This document shows positions 1 through 5,779 of a stretch of DNA of 6,400 bases, piece by piece. The stretch comes from Thermaceae bacterium (GTDB lineage Bacteria; Deinococcota; Deinococci; Deinococcales; Marinithermaceae). Numbering within the stretch: position 1 is the stretch's first letter; every line of letters starts with the position of its first letter. Below the pieces are notes generated by a model. That model was not told where the DNA came from. It ran no database searches and saw nothing but the letters and a program-made list of their open reading frames with translations. The translations under genes and the position numbers were made by a program. The DNA is taken from positions 1-6,400 of the forward strand of contig JALUED010000010.1 in NCBI GenBank assembly GCA_027053145.1. The letters run 5' to 3'.

Positions 1-258
1 GGCGGTGGCTTCGGGGAGGGGTTCGGGGGGCAGAAGGCCCAGCGCGTAGGTTCTAAGCCCAAGCTCGGTGGGCACCCGCCCGGCCGAAGCGTGGGGTTTT
101 TCCACGAGGCCGAGGGCCTCGAGGTCGGCAAGCTCGTAACGTACGGTGGCGGGGCTGACCCCGAGGTCGCCGGCCAGAACCGCCGAGGGAATCGGCCGGT
201 TGGTTTCGATGAAGCGTTCGACGAGCCGGGCAAGGAGCCGCTTTTGGCGCTCGGTCAC
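1..258 (-). CDS. hrcA: Heat-inducible transcription repressor HrcA, N-terminal part (3' end outside window)
   Basis: HrcA represses chaperone operons (groESL, dnaK) by binding CIRCE operators and is released on heat shock. The 86 visible codons start MTERQKRLLARLVERFIETN and give the family's N-terminal winged helix. Residues 23-53 are a helix-turn-helix (SPATVRYELADLEALGLVEK), followed by the diagnostic HxSAGRVPT stretch at residues 56-64, as in HrcA proteins generally (L/E..PHTSAGRVPT). The inducer-binding C-terminal domain lies beyond the left edge. The start is GTG at 258-256: an in-frame TAG lies four codons upstream, so no earlier start is possible. There is almost no room for a Shine-Dalgarno site; instead a -10 box sits six bases upstream, implying a leaderless mRNA. 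The gene is divergent from amtB. No CIRCE-like repeat (TTAGCACTC-N9-GAGTGCTAA) is visible upstream, so autoregulation is not supported here. Confidence 0.88.
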   Translation of the reverse strand, partial: MTERQKRLLARLVERFIETNRPIPSAVLAGDLGVSPATVRYELADLEALGLVEKPHASAGRVPTELGLRTYALGLLPPEPLPEATA

Positions 259-264
259 GCCTTC

Positions 265-270
265 ATTCTA
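265..270 (-). promoter_or_regulatory. -10 box of a probable leaderless hrcA promoter
   Basis: On the minus strand TAGAAT (5/6 match to TATAAT) ends six bases before the hrcA GTG codon. This is the spacing expected when transcription begins at or next to the start codon, an arrangement common in Deinococcus-Thermus. The -35 region is poor: CGGACG at a 17-base spacer matches only three positions. Confidence 0.5.
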
Positions 271-392
271 CGTCCCCACCACGTGCTCGTCCGAGCGGCA
301 TGCAACCAGCGGTCACTTGTTCAAGATAAGCGGGACGCTATGCACAAAAATCCACGTTTACTTGCGATTTGTTTCCTGGTTTTTGTTCATTC

Positions 393-410
393 GTCAAGCT
401 GGGGCTTGAC
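393..410. repeat. Perfect 7-bp inverted repeat overlapping the amtB -35 box
   Basis: GTCAAGC (393-399) and GCTTGAC (404-410) are exact reverse complements separated by TGGG. The right arm contains five of the six bases of the TTGACA -35 element. No T-run follows, so a terminator is unlikely. The position suits an operator, but I recognise no regulator consensus. Confidence 0.45.
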
Positions 411-435
411 AGTAAGATTATGCAAACCCTACCCT
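406..435 (+). promoter_or_regulatory. Promoter of amtB-glnK
   Basis: A perfect -35 TTGACA at 406-411 is followed after 18 bases by TACCCT at 430-435, which keeps the key T, A and final T of a -10 box. Transcription would begin near 442, giving a short leader that contains GGAGGTGA before TTG 460. An AT-rich patch at about 340-395 lies upstream. The rest of the 259-444 intergenic region holds no gene that I can support. Confidence 0.55.
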
Positions 436-459
436 TGGGGGCGTATGGAGGTGAGGGAG

Positions 460-1767
460 TTGGCGAAACGACTGCCTTGGGCGGCCCTGGTCCTCCTCGG
501 CCCGGCGCTCGCCGAGGGCGCGGTGGACACCGGGGTCACCGCCTGGATGTTGGTCTCCACCGCGCTCGTGTTGCTCATGACCCCCGCGCTCGCCTTCTTC
601 TACGGCGGGCTGGTGGGGCAGAAGAACGTGCTCAACACCATGGCGATGAGCTTCGCGGTGATGGCCATGGGCGGGGTGGCTTGGGCCCTTCTCGGCTACA
701 GCTTGGCCTACGCCGACGGCAACGCGTTCGTCGGCGGGCTCGGCTACGCCCTCCTCAAGGGCTTCCTAAAAGACGGAAAGATGGTCATCAACGACGGCAT
801 GCCGGCCTTGCTCGACGTTGCTTTCCAGGGCACCTTCGCCATCATCACCGCGGCGCTCATCTCGGGTTCGCTGGTGGGCCGGATGCGGTTTTCCGCGTGG
901 CTCATCTTCAGCACCCTTTGGATCCTCTTCGTCTATGCGCCGCTCGCCCACTGGGTTTGGGGCGACGGGTTGCTCTCGGGTGCGCTCGACTTCGCCGGCG
1001 GCACCGTGGTCCACATCAACGCGGCCGTGGCCGGTTTGGTGGGGGCCATCCTTCTAGGCCCCCGACGGGAGTTTGGCCGGGTCGCTTTCCTGCCCCACAA
1101 CATTCCCTTCGTGCTCCTTGGGGCTGGCCTGCTCTGGTTCGGCTGGTTCGGCTTCAACGGCGGCAGCGCCTATGGGGCGAACGAGGCCGCTGCGCTCGCG
1201 TTCACGAACACCTTCCTGGCCCCGGCGATGACCGCGCTCGTCTGGATCGTGCTCGACTACCTCACAAGCGGCAAGGCCACCGCGGTGGGCATCGCCACCG
1301 CGATTGTGGTGGGGCTTGTCGCCATCACCCCGGCGGCCGGCTATGTCGGGCCCTTGGGGGCCCTTTGGATCGGGGCCTTGGCTGCGTTCCCAAGCTTTTA
1401 CTTCATCCGCATCCGGCCGCGGCTTGGCCTCGACGACTCGCTCGACGTCTTCGGGGCCCACGGGCTCGGCGGCATCACCGGCGCGATCCTCACCGGTGTC
1501 TTTGCTTCCGCGGCTTGGGGCGGCACCGCCGGGGGCCTGGAGGGCAACTGGGCCCAGGTCTTCACGCAGATCAAGGCGGTGATCTACGCCGTCGTCTACA
1601 GCGCCGTCGGCACCGCGGTGCTCCTTTACCTTACCCGGGTGTTCGTGCCCCTTCGGGTGAGCGAGAAGGACGAGCTCGTGGGGCTTGACGCCGTCCTCCA
1701 CGGCGAGGAGGCCTACCCGGTCACCGAGGGGGCGATCCTGGTGGCCGAGGAAGGGGGGAAGCGGTGA
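460..1767 (+). CDS. amtB: Ammonium transporter AmtB
   Basis: Amt/Rh-family channel that brings ammonium across the inner membrane. Starting at TTG 460 gives 435 residues, the usual size. Residues 1-18 form a signal peptide (M-AKRL, hydrophobic core, ALA|EG), followed by about 11 hydrophobic membrane segments. Expected E. coli AmtB equivalents are present: gate Phe (F122), Trp/Asp at the ammonium site (W165, D177 in the DFAGGTVVHIN signature), pore histidines H185 and H334 (FGAHGLGG), and F232/S236 in WFGWFGFNGGS. The tail ends with the typical GLDAVLHGEEAY pattern. The start choice rests on GGAGGTGA at 447-454, five bases before TTG, and on the clean signal peptide. ATG 445 (440 aa) and GTG 451 are in-frame alternatives, and ATG 445 could act as a leaderless start. 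The open frame continues upstream to 91, but that part is antisense to hrcA. The stop overlaps the glnK start. Confidence 0.93.
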   Translation: MAKRLPWAALVLLGPALAEGAVDTGVTAWMLVSTALVLLMTPALAFFYGGLVGQKNVLNTMAMSFAVMAMGGVAWALLGYSLAYADGNAFVGGLGYALLKGFLKDGKMVINDGMPALLDVAFQGTFAIITAALISGSLVGRMRFSAWLIFSTLWILFVYAPLAHWVWGDGLLSGALDFAGGTVVHINAAVAGLVGAILLGPRREFGRVAFLPHNIPFVLLGAGLLWFGWFGFNGGSAYGANEAAALAFTNTFLAPAMTALVWIVLDYLTSGKATAVGIATAIVVGLVAITPAAGYVGPLGALWIGALAAFPSFYFIRIRPRLGLDDSLDVFGAHGLGGITGAILTGVFASAAWGGTAGGLEGNWAQVFTQIKAVIYAVVYSAVGTAVLLYLTRVFVPLRVSEKDELVGLDAVLHGEEAYPVTEGAILVAEEGGKR

Positions 1768-2126
1768 AGCTGATCGTCGCCATCGTACGGCCGGAGAAGC
1801 TCAACGACGTGCTCGAGGCCCTCTTCAAGGCCGAGGTTCGCGGCCTCACCATCAGCAAGGTCATGGGCCACGGCGGGGGCACCGAGCGGGTCGAGACCTA
1901 CCGCGGCACCACGGTGAAGATGGGGCTTTACGAGAAGGTCAAGCTCGAGATCGGGGTCTCCGACTCGTTTGTGGAGCCCACCATTAAGGCGATCCTCTCC
2001 GCCGCCCGCACCGGCGAGGTCGGCGACGGCAAGATCTTCGTCCTGCCGGTGGAGAAGGTGATTCGCATCCGCACCGGCGAGGAGGACGAGGCCGCGGTGA
2101 CCCCGGTCTCGCCGGAGGAGCACTAG
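1764..2126 (+). CDS. glnK: Nitrogen regulatory protein P-II (GlnK/GlnB family)
   Basis: A 120-residue trimeric signal protein expected to sense ATP/ADP and 2-oxoglutarate and to block AmtB by inserting its T-loop. The frame aligns without gaps to E. coli GlnB numbering. The B-loop is TGEVGDGKIF (83-92), and R101 and R103 in IRIRTGEEDEAAV are present for phosphate binding. The T-loop differs: YRGTTVK (46-52) has Val at 51 in place of the uridylylated Tyr, and Gly at 39 in place of Gln39. Regulation by UMP addition is therefore unlikely, and 2-oxoglutarate binding may be altered. The GTG start forms a GTGA overlap with the amtB stop, and AAGGGGGGAA at 1751-1760 supplies the ribosome site, so the two genes are translationally coupled. 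Linkage to amtB favours the name glnK, although GlnB is the other possibility. Confidence 0.93.
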   Translation: MKLIVAIVRPEKLNDVLEALFKAEVRGLTISKVMGHGGGTERVETYRGTTVKMGLYEKVKLEIGVSDSFVEPTIKAILSAARTGEVGDGKIFVLPVEKVIRIRTGEEDEAAVTPVSPEEH

Positions 2127-2139
2127 CCGCCGCGTAGGG

Positions 2140-2172
2140 ATCGGGCCGGGCATTGCCCGGCCCGATTCTTAT
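2140..2172 (+). terminator. Terminator after amtB-glnK
   Basis: A perfect 12-bp GC-rich stem (2140-2151 with 2155-2166) has a three-base ATT loop and is followed by a modest T-rich tail, TTCTTAT. It lies 14 bases after the glnK stop and separates the ammonium unit from the TRAP operon. Confidence 0.82.
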
Positions 2173-2182
2173 CGCATAAATA

Positions 2183-2211
2183 TTGATTTCCTGCGGGCTG
2201 GGTGGGATAAT
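2183..2211 (+). promoter_or_regulatory. Promoter of the dctPQM operon
   Basis: TTGATT (2183-2188) and GATAAT (2206-2211) are separated by exactly 17 bases, matching 4/6 and 5/6 of the sigma-A consensus. Transcription would begin near 2218. The 8-bp palindrome CGCTAGCG (2212-2219) lies between the -10 box and the likely start site. AAAGGGGG at 2221-2228 is the ribosome site for dctP. Confidence 0.75.
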
Positions 2212-2237
2212 CGCTAGCGGAAAGGGGGTATGGAACC

Positions 2238-3206
2238 ATGAAGAAAGGGCTGCTTGCGCTGGCCGCGCTCCTTGCGCTCGGCTTTGCCGGCGCCACGCGC
2301 TGGGACATGCACGTTGCTTGGCCGCCGGCCAACTTCCACACCAAGGGGGTCGTGCGCTTTGCCGACCTGGTCAAGGCCAAGTCCGGCGGCAAGCTGGAGA
2401 TCGTCGTGCACCCCGGCGGCGCGCTTGGCTTTAAGGGTGCCGAGATCCTGCGGGTGGTGCGCGACGGCACCCTGCCCATCGCCGAGGTGCTGATGGGCAA
2501 CGTCCAGGGCGATGAGCCGATCTTCGGGCTCACCTCGCTCCCGCTCCTCGCCCAGAGCTACGACGACGCCTGGCGGCTCTACCAGATCGCAAAACCCTAC
2601 TACGAAAAGGCCCTTGCGCGGAACAACGCAAAGCTCCTCTACGCCGCGCCCTGGCCGCCCTCGGGGCTTTACGCGAAGAAGCTTCTAAAGAGCACTGCCG
2701 ACCTGAAGGGCCTTAAGGTCCGCACCTACGACGCGAACTCCGCCGAGTTCGTCCGCCTCCTCGGCGCCGAGGGCATCGCCATCCCCTTCTCTGAGCTCTA
2801 CACCGCGCTCTCGACGGGGCTTGTCAACGCGGTGCTCACCTCCACCGTCACCGGCGTGGACGCCAAGCTCTGGGAGGTGACCGACTACTTCCACCGCATC
2901 AACTACGCCTACCCCCTGAACATGGTTATCGTGAACAAGGCCATGTTCGAGCGCCTGCCCAAGGACGTGCAGGAGGCGGTTCTTGCGGCGGCCAAGCAGG
3001 TTGAGGAAGAGCAGTGGAAGAACTCGAGGAAGGCCGACCTTGCTTCCGAGCTTGCGCTGAAAAACCACGGCATGACCGTGGTCAAAAACATCAGCCCCGA
3101 GCTTAAAAAGGCGATGAAGGCCGCGGCCAAGAAGCTCTGGGACAAGTGGCTCGCCCTTGCCGGCGAGGAGGGTAAGGCGATCTTCAAGGAATACTTCGGC
3201 GAATGA
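2238..3206 (+). CDS. dctP: TRAP transporter periplasmic substrate-binding protein DctP
   Basis: Extracytoplasmic binding protein of a tripartite ATP-independent transporter; it captures an organic acid or similar anion and hands it to the DctQ-DctM membrane complex. The 322 residues include a signal peptide (MKKGLLALAALLALGFAGA, cleavage near residue 19) with no lipobox cysteine, so the mature protein is free in the periplasm. Family features are the first strand RWDMHVAWPPANFHTKG, the LKGLKVRTY segment with R162 in the position of the conserved carboxylate-binding arginine, LLGAEGIAIPFSELYTAL (174-191), and a helical C-terminus (NKAMFERLPKDVQEAVLAAA). The usual TGVVDGxE-like loop is replaced by STGLVNAVLTSTVTG (192-206), so C4-dicarboxylate specificity should not be assumed. 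The ATG start lies nine bases after AAAGGGGG. It is the first gene of the operon, and its stop overlaps the dctQ start (ATGA). Confidence 0.92.
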   Translation: MKKGLLALAALLALGFAGATRWDMHVAWPPANFHTKGVVRFADLVKAKSGGKLEIVVHPGGALGFKGAEILRVVRDGTLPIAEVLMGNVQGDEPIFGLTSLPLLAQSYDDAWRLYQIAKPYYEKALARNNAKLLYAAPWPPSGLYAKKLLKSTADLKGLKVRTYDANSAEFVRLLGAEGIAIPFSELYTALSTGLVNAVLTSTVTGVDAKLWEVTDYFHRINYAYPLNMVIVNKAMFERLPKDVQEAVLAAAKQVEEEQWKNSRKADLASELALKNHGMTVVKNISPELKKAMKAAAKKLWDKWLALAGEEGKAIFKEYFGE

Positions 3207-3709
3207 AATCCCTCGTCCGCTTTGCGGAGGCCCTGGTGACCCTGGCCGGCTGGGTCGCCGGGGCCTTTCTCATCGTCACCACCGCGCTCATCTTCACCGA
3301 GATCACGCTCCGGCTTTTCGCCGGCCGCTCCACCTTGGTGGCCCAGGAGTACTCGGGCTACCTCCTCGCGGCGATGATCTACGGCGCCGCCGGCTACACC
3401 CTTTTAAAGGGGGAGCACATCCGGGTGGGGCTCGTCTACGAGCGGCTTTCGCCCAAAGGCCAACTCTGGCTGGATCGGATTGCGCTAGCCCTGGGGCTCT
3501 TTTTCGCCACCCTTTTGGTGCTCGCTTTCTACGGCCTCTTTGCCGATTCCCTCCACTACCACACGAGGAGCTTCACCCCGGCCCGCACCCCCATGGTCTA
3601 CCCCCACGGGGCCGCCTTGGTCGGTGCGGGGACGCTTTGGCTTGCCTTCTTCGCCCTTTTGCTCAAGTCCTTCCTTGACCCAAGGCCCCTTGGGGCTTCC
3701 TCGGAGTAA
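3203..3709 (+). CDS. dctQ: TRAP transporter small permease subunit DctQ
   Basis: Small inner-membrane subunit that pairs with DctM and helps dock the binding protein. Its 168 residues contain the expected four hydrophobic helices at about 11-36, 48-68, 91-113 and 135-157. Between them is the DctQ pattern RLFAGRSTLVAQEYSGYL (37-54), followed by LLKGEHIRVGLVYERLSP (67-84), which has the conserved G-x-HI/V-x-V. The ATG overlaps the dctP stop in an ATGA. AAGGA at 3186-3190 lies 12 bases upstream, a long spacing, so coupling to dctP translation probably matters. The 3' end carries a small hairpin just before dctM. Confidence 0.9.
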   Translation: MKSLVRFAEALVTLAGWVAGAFLIVTTALIFTEITLRLFAGRSTLVAQEYSGYLLAAMIYGAAGYTLLKGEHIRVGLVYERLSPKGQLWLDRIALALGLFFATLLVLAFYGLFADSLHYHTRSFTPARTPMVYPHGAALVGAGTLWLAFFALLLKSFLDPRPLGASSE

Positions 3710-3712
3710 GCC

Positions 3713-5023
3713 ATGTCCGCGGACGTGCTCACCGCCTCGGCCTTCATTCTCGGCGTGCTCTTTTTGTTGCTCGGGCTTTCGGTTTGGGTCGCGATCGCGC
3801 TGTTTTTGACCGCGCTCTTCGCCCTCCACTTCTTCGCAAGCCCCCCGGCCATTAAGGTGCTTTCCAACATCGCCTGGAACGCCGCAGACTCCTGGGCCTT
3901 GGTGGCGCTCCCGCTTTTCATCTACATGGGGGAGCTCCTGCTCCGCACGCGCCTTTCCGAGAAGATGTTCGACGGCCTGGCCCCCTGGCTTGGCCGGCTC
4001 CCGGGCGGGCTCCTCCACGTGAACGTCGCCGCGAGCACGCTCTTTGCCGCGATCTCCGGTTCCTCGGCGGCGACCGCCGCCACCATCGGCAAGATCACGA
4101 TCCCCGAGCTTTTGAAGCGCGGCTACGACGAGCGGCTCGTCGTGGGCTCGCTGGCCGGCGCGGGGACGCTTGGGTTCCTCATCCCCCCGTCCCTGGTGAT
4201 GATCATCTACGGCGTGCTTGCGGATGTCTCCATTGGCCGGCTCTTCATCGCGGGGATCGTGCCCGGGCTTTTGCTCGCGGGCGGCTTTATGGGCTACCTG
4301 GCCCTCGTCGGCCTGCTCCGTCCGGACCTTGCGCCCCCGGCCGAAGAGCGCTTTACCTGGCGGCAAAGGCTTCGGGGCCTTTGGGACCTTCTGCCCGTCA
4401 CCCTGCTCATCCTGGCGGTGCTCGGGAGCATCTACCGGGGCCTTGCCACCCCCACCGAGTCGGCGGCGATCGGGGTGGTGGGGGCGCTTTTGCTCGCCCT
4501 CCTCTACCGCACCCTGGACTGGAGGAGCTTCCTCCAGGCCACCCTGGGGGCGGTGCGCACCACCAGCATGATCGGCCTGATCGTGGCCGGCGCCAGCGTG
4601 CTCACCACCGCAATGGGGTACGTGGGGATTCCTCGAGCGGTGGCCGAGTGGATCGCAAGCCTCGGCCTTTCCCCCTACGCCCTTATTTTCGTGCTTGCGG
4701 TTTTCTACATCATCCTGGGCTTTTTTCTGGACGGCATCTCGATGATCGTGGTGACGTTGCCCATCGTCCTCCCCCTGATCAAAGCGGCGGGGTTTAGCCC
4801 CCTTTGGTTCGGCATCTTCCTGGTGCTGATGGTGGAGGCCGCCCAGATCACGCCGCCGGTGGGCTTCAACCTTTTCGTCATCCAGGGGATCAGCGGGCGA
4901 AGCATCGGTTTCGTGGCCCGGGCCGCGTTGCCTTTCTTCCTGATCCTCATGGGCCTTGCGGCGTTCATCACGCTATTTCCCCAGGTGGTGCTTTTCCTGC
5001 CCCAGCGCATGATGGGTGGTTGA
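3713..5023 (+). CDS. dctM: TRAP transporter large permease subunit DctM
   Basis: Large membrane subunit that forms the sodium-coupled transport path of a TRAP importer. Its 436 residues and roughly 12 hydrophobic segments match the family. Recognisable motifs are ISGSSAATAATIG (114-126), GAGTLGFLIPPSLVMIIYG (149-167), GLATPTESAAIG (243-254), GFFLDGISM (336-344) and EAAQITPPVGFNLFV (375-389); the SGSSAAT and TPTESAA stretches are those known to line ion and substrate sites in this superfamily. The ATG lies three bases after the dctQ stop, with GGAG at 3703-3706 as ribosome site. No terminator follows, and the next promoter begins inside the stop codon region, so some transcripts may run into the DUF2267 gene. 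Confidence 0.93.
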   Translation: MSADVLTASAFILGVLFLLLGLSVWVAIALFLTALFALHFFASPPAIKVLSNIAWNAADSWALVALPLFIYMGELLLRTRLSEKMFDGLAPWLGRLPGGLLHVNVAASTLFAAISGSSAATAATIGKITIPELLKRGYDERLVVGSLAGAGTLGFLIPPSLVMIIYGVLADVSIGRLFIAGIVPGLLLAGGFMGYLALVGLLRPDLAPPAEERFTWRQRLRGLWDLLPVTLLILAVLGSIYRGLATPTESAAIGVVGALLLALLYRTLDWRSFLQATLGAVRTTSMIGLIVAGASVLTTAMGYVGIPRAVAEWIASLGLSPYALIFVLAVFYIILGFFLDGISMIVVTLPIVLPLIKAAGFSPLWFGIFLVLMVEAAQITPPVGFNLFVIQGISGRSIGFVARAALPFFLILMGLAAFITLFPQVVLFLPQRMMGG

Positions 5024-5048
5024 TAAAGTCGCGCTCAAGTTTTAGAAT
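5020..5048 (+). promoter_or_regulatory. Promoter of the DUF2267 gene, overlapping the dctM stop
   Basis: TTGATA (5020-5025, 5/6) and TAGAAT (5043-5048, 5/6) are spaced by 17 bases. The -35 box includes the dctM TGA. Transcription would begin near 5055, before the ribosome site AAAGGGGGG at 5059-5067. Confidence 0.7.
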
Positions 5049-5074
5049 AAAAGCAACCGAAAGGGGGGAAGGGA

Positions 5075-5527
5075 ATGAGCGCGACCGGGCTTGAGGTCTT
5101 CGACACCACCCTGCACAAGACCCACGCCTGGCTCAAGGCGATCATGAAGGAGCTCGGCACCGACGACCGCCACAAGGCCTACCTGGCGCTCCGCGCGGTG
5201 CTCCACGCCCTCCGGGACCGGCTCACGGTGGAGGAGGTCGCCCAGCTCGGCGCCCAGCTTCCCATGCTGATCCGGGGCTTTTACTACGAGGGCTGGGACC
5301 CCGCCGGCAAGCCGGTCAAGGAACGCCATAAGGAGGACTTCCTGCGCCACATCTACCAGGCCTTCAAGACCACCCGCCGGGGCGAGCCCGACGTGGATCC
5401 TGAGGCGGTGGCCCGGGCGGTCTTTAGGGTGCTTGCCCGGAAGGTTTCCGAGGGCGAGATCGACGACATCCTGCACATCCTCCCTAAGGAGATCCGCGAG
5501 CTTTGGCCCGAAGAAGTCCGTGCCTGA
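5075..5527 (+). CDS. DUF2267 domain-containing protein
   Basis: A 150-residue, apparently cytoplasmic, mostly helical protein with no signal peptide or membrane segment. It reads as a DUF2267 member through the characteristic pattern FDTTLHKTHAWL near the N-terminus, GTDDRHKAYLALRAVLHAL (29-47), RDRLTVEEVAQLGAQLPML (48-66) and IRGFYYEGWDP (67-77). The C-terminal half holds a second helical unit with a possible repeat of the same layout (AVARAVFRVLARKVSEGEIDDILHILPKEIRELW). No biochemical role is known to me for this family. The ATG has a strong purine-rich ribosome site (AAAGGGGGG, seven bases upstream). Its own promoter suggests expression independent of the TRAP operon. No terminator is visible between its stop and the tRNA promoter. 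Confidence 0.88.
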   Translation: MSATGLEVFDTTLHKTHAWLKAIMKELGTDDRHKAYLALRAVLHALRDRLTVEEVAQLGAQLPMLIRGFYYEGWDPAGKPVKERHKEDFLRHIYQAFKTTRRGEPDVDPEAVARAVFRVLARKVSEGEIDDILHILPKEIRELWPEEVRA

Positions 5528-5541
5528 CGTAAAAACCTGGT

Positions 5542-5570
5542 TTGACAGGGTAGGGGCCCCCGCGTATAAT
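5542..5570 (+). promoter_or_regulatory. Consensus sigma-A promoter of the tRNA unit
   Basis: TTGACA (5542-5547) and TATAAT (5565-5570) are both perfect matches, with the ideal 17-base spacer. Transcription should begin near 5577, about eight bases before mature tRNA-Lys. The bases after the -10 box (CGCCGG) form a GC-rich discriminator, the type associated with stringent control of stable RNA genes. GGCCCCCG and CGGGGGCC arms flank the -10 box. Confidence 0.9.
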
Positions 5571-5581
5571 CGCCGGGGGCC
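5555..5581. repeat. Perfect 8-bp inverted repeat flanking the tRNA -10 box
   Basis: GGCCCCCG (5555-5562) and CGGGGGCC (5574-5581) are exact reverse complements separated by 11 bases that contain TATAAT. The right arm also lies next to TTCGGGCC, so the RNA leader can form GGCC-UUCG-GGCC with the first bases of the tRNA. Confidence 0.6.
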
Positions 5582-5584
5582 TTC

Positions 5585-5660
5585 GGGCCGTTAGCTCAGT
5601 TGGTAGAGCAGCCGACTTTTAATCGGCTGGTCGGGGGTTCGATTCCCTCACGGCCCACCA
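5585..5660 (+). tRNA. tRNA-Lys(UUU)
   Basis: A complete 76-base cloverleaf. The acceptor GGGCCGT pairs with ACGGCCC, the D-arm is GCTC/GAGC, the anticodon stem is GCCGA/TCGGC with loop CTTTTAA (anticodon TTT at 5618-5620), and the T-arm GGGGG/CCCTC (one G-T pair) has loop TTCGATT. The CCA end is encoded. It is first in a two-tRNA transcript. Confidence 0.97.
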
Positions 5661-5666
5661 CCCCGC

Positions 5667-5741
5667 GGCCCCATCGTCTAGCGGTCAGGACACCGCCCTC
5701 TCAAGGCGGAGGCGGGGGTTCAATTCCCCCTGGGGTCACCA
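5667..5741 (+). tRNA. tRNA-Glu(CUC)
   Basis: A complete 75-base cloverleaf. The acceptor GGCCCCA pairs with TGGGGTC (one G-T pair), the anticodon stem is CCGCC/GGCGG with loop CTCTCAA (anticodon CTC at 5700-5702), the T-arm is GGGGG/CCCCC with loop TTCAATT, and CCA is encoded. Only six bases separate it from tRNA-Lys and no promoter lies between, so the two are co-transcribed. CUC reads GAG, the favoured Glu codon in this GC-rich genome. Confidence 0.96.
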
Positions 5742-5744
5742 GGC

Positions 5745-5767
5745 GGCCGGGCGCAAGCCCGGCCTTT
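5745..5767 (+). terminator. Terminator of the tRNA unit
   Basis: A perfect 8-bp stem, GGCCGGGC/GCCCGGCC, is closed by a GCAA (GNRA) loop and followed by TTTGGCTTT. It starts three bases after the tRNA-Glu CCA and ends just before the MntA-like gene. The T-tract is short, so some read-through into that gene is possible. Confidence 0.7.
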
Positions 5768-5779
5768 GGCTTTGGTACC

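Noticed and set aside
91..444. Upstream extension of the amtB reading frame by more than 100 codons
   Set aside because: It is antisense to hrcA and crosses the amtB promoter. AmtB homology and the signal peptide begin only at about 460.
259..444. CIRCE operator or small gene between hrcA and amtB
   Set aside because: No TTAGCACTC-type repeat and no short frame with a ribosome site and coding-like composition could be found.
369..1688. Long plus-strand open frame of 439 codons over amtB
   Set aside because: Its product is Arg/Gly/His-rich low-complexity sequence, typical of an out-of-frame shadow in a GC-rich gene; the other frame is clearly AmtB.
1054..1701. Minus-strand open frame of 215 codons within amtB
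   Set aside because: It lies wholly antisense to amtB, shows no recognisable domain, and has shadow-like composition.
3485..4366. Minus-strand open frame of 293 codons across dctQ-dctM
   Set aside because: It is antisense to two well-supported membrane proteins, and its highly charged repetitive composition is what GC-rich codon bias produces on the opposite strand.
5600..5779. Possible N-terminal extension of the MntA-like protein
   Set aside because: This stretch encodes both tRNAs and their terminator, and nucleotidyltransferase homology starts after 5780.
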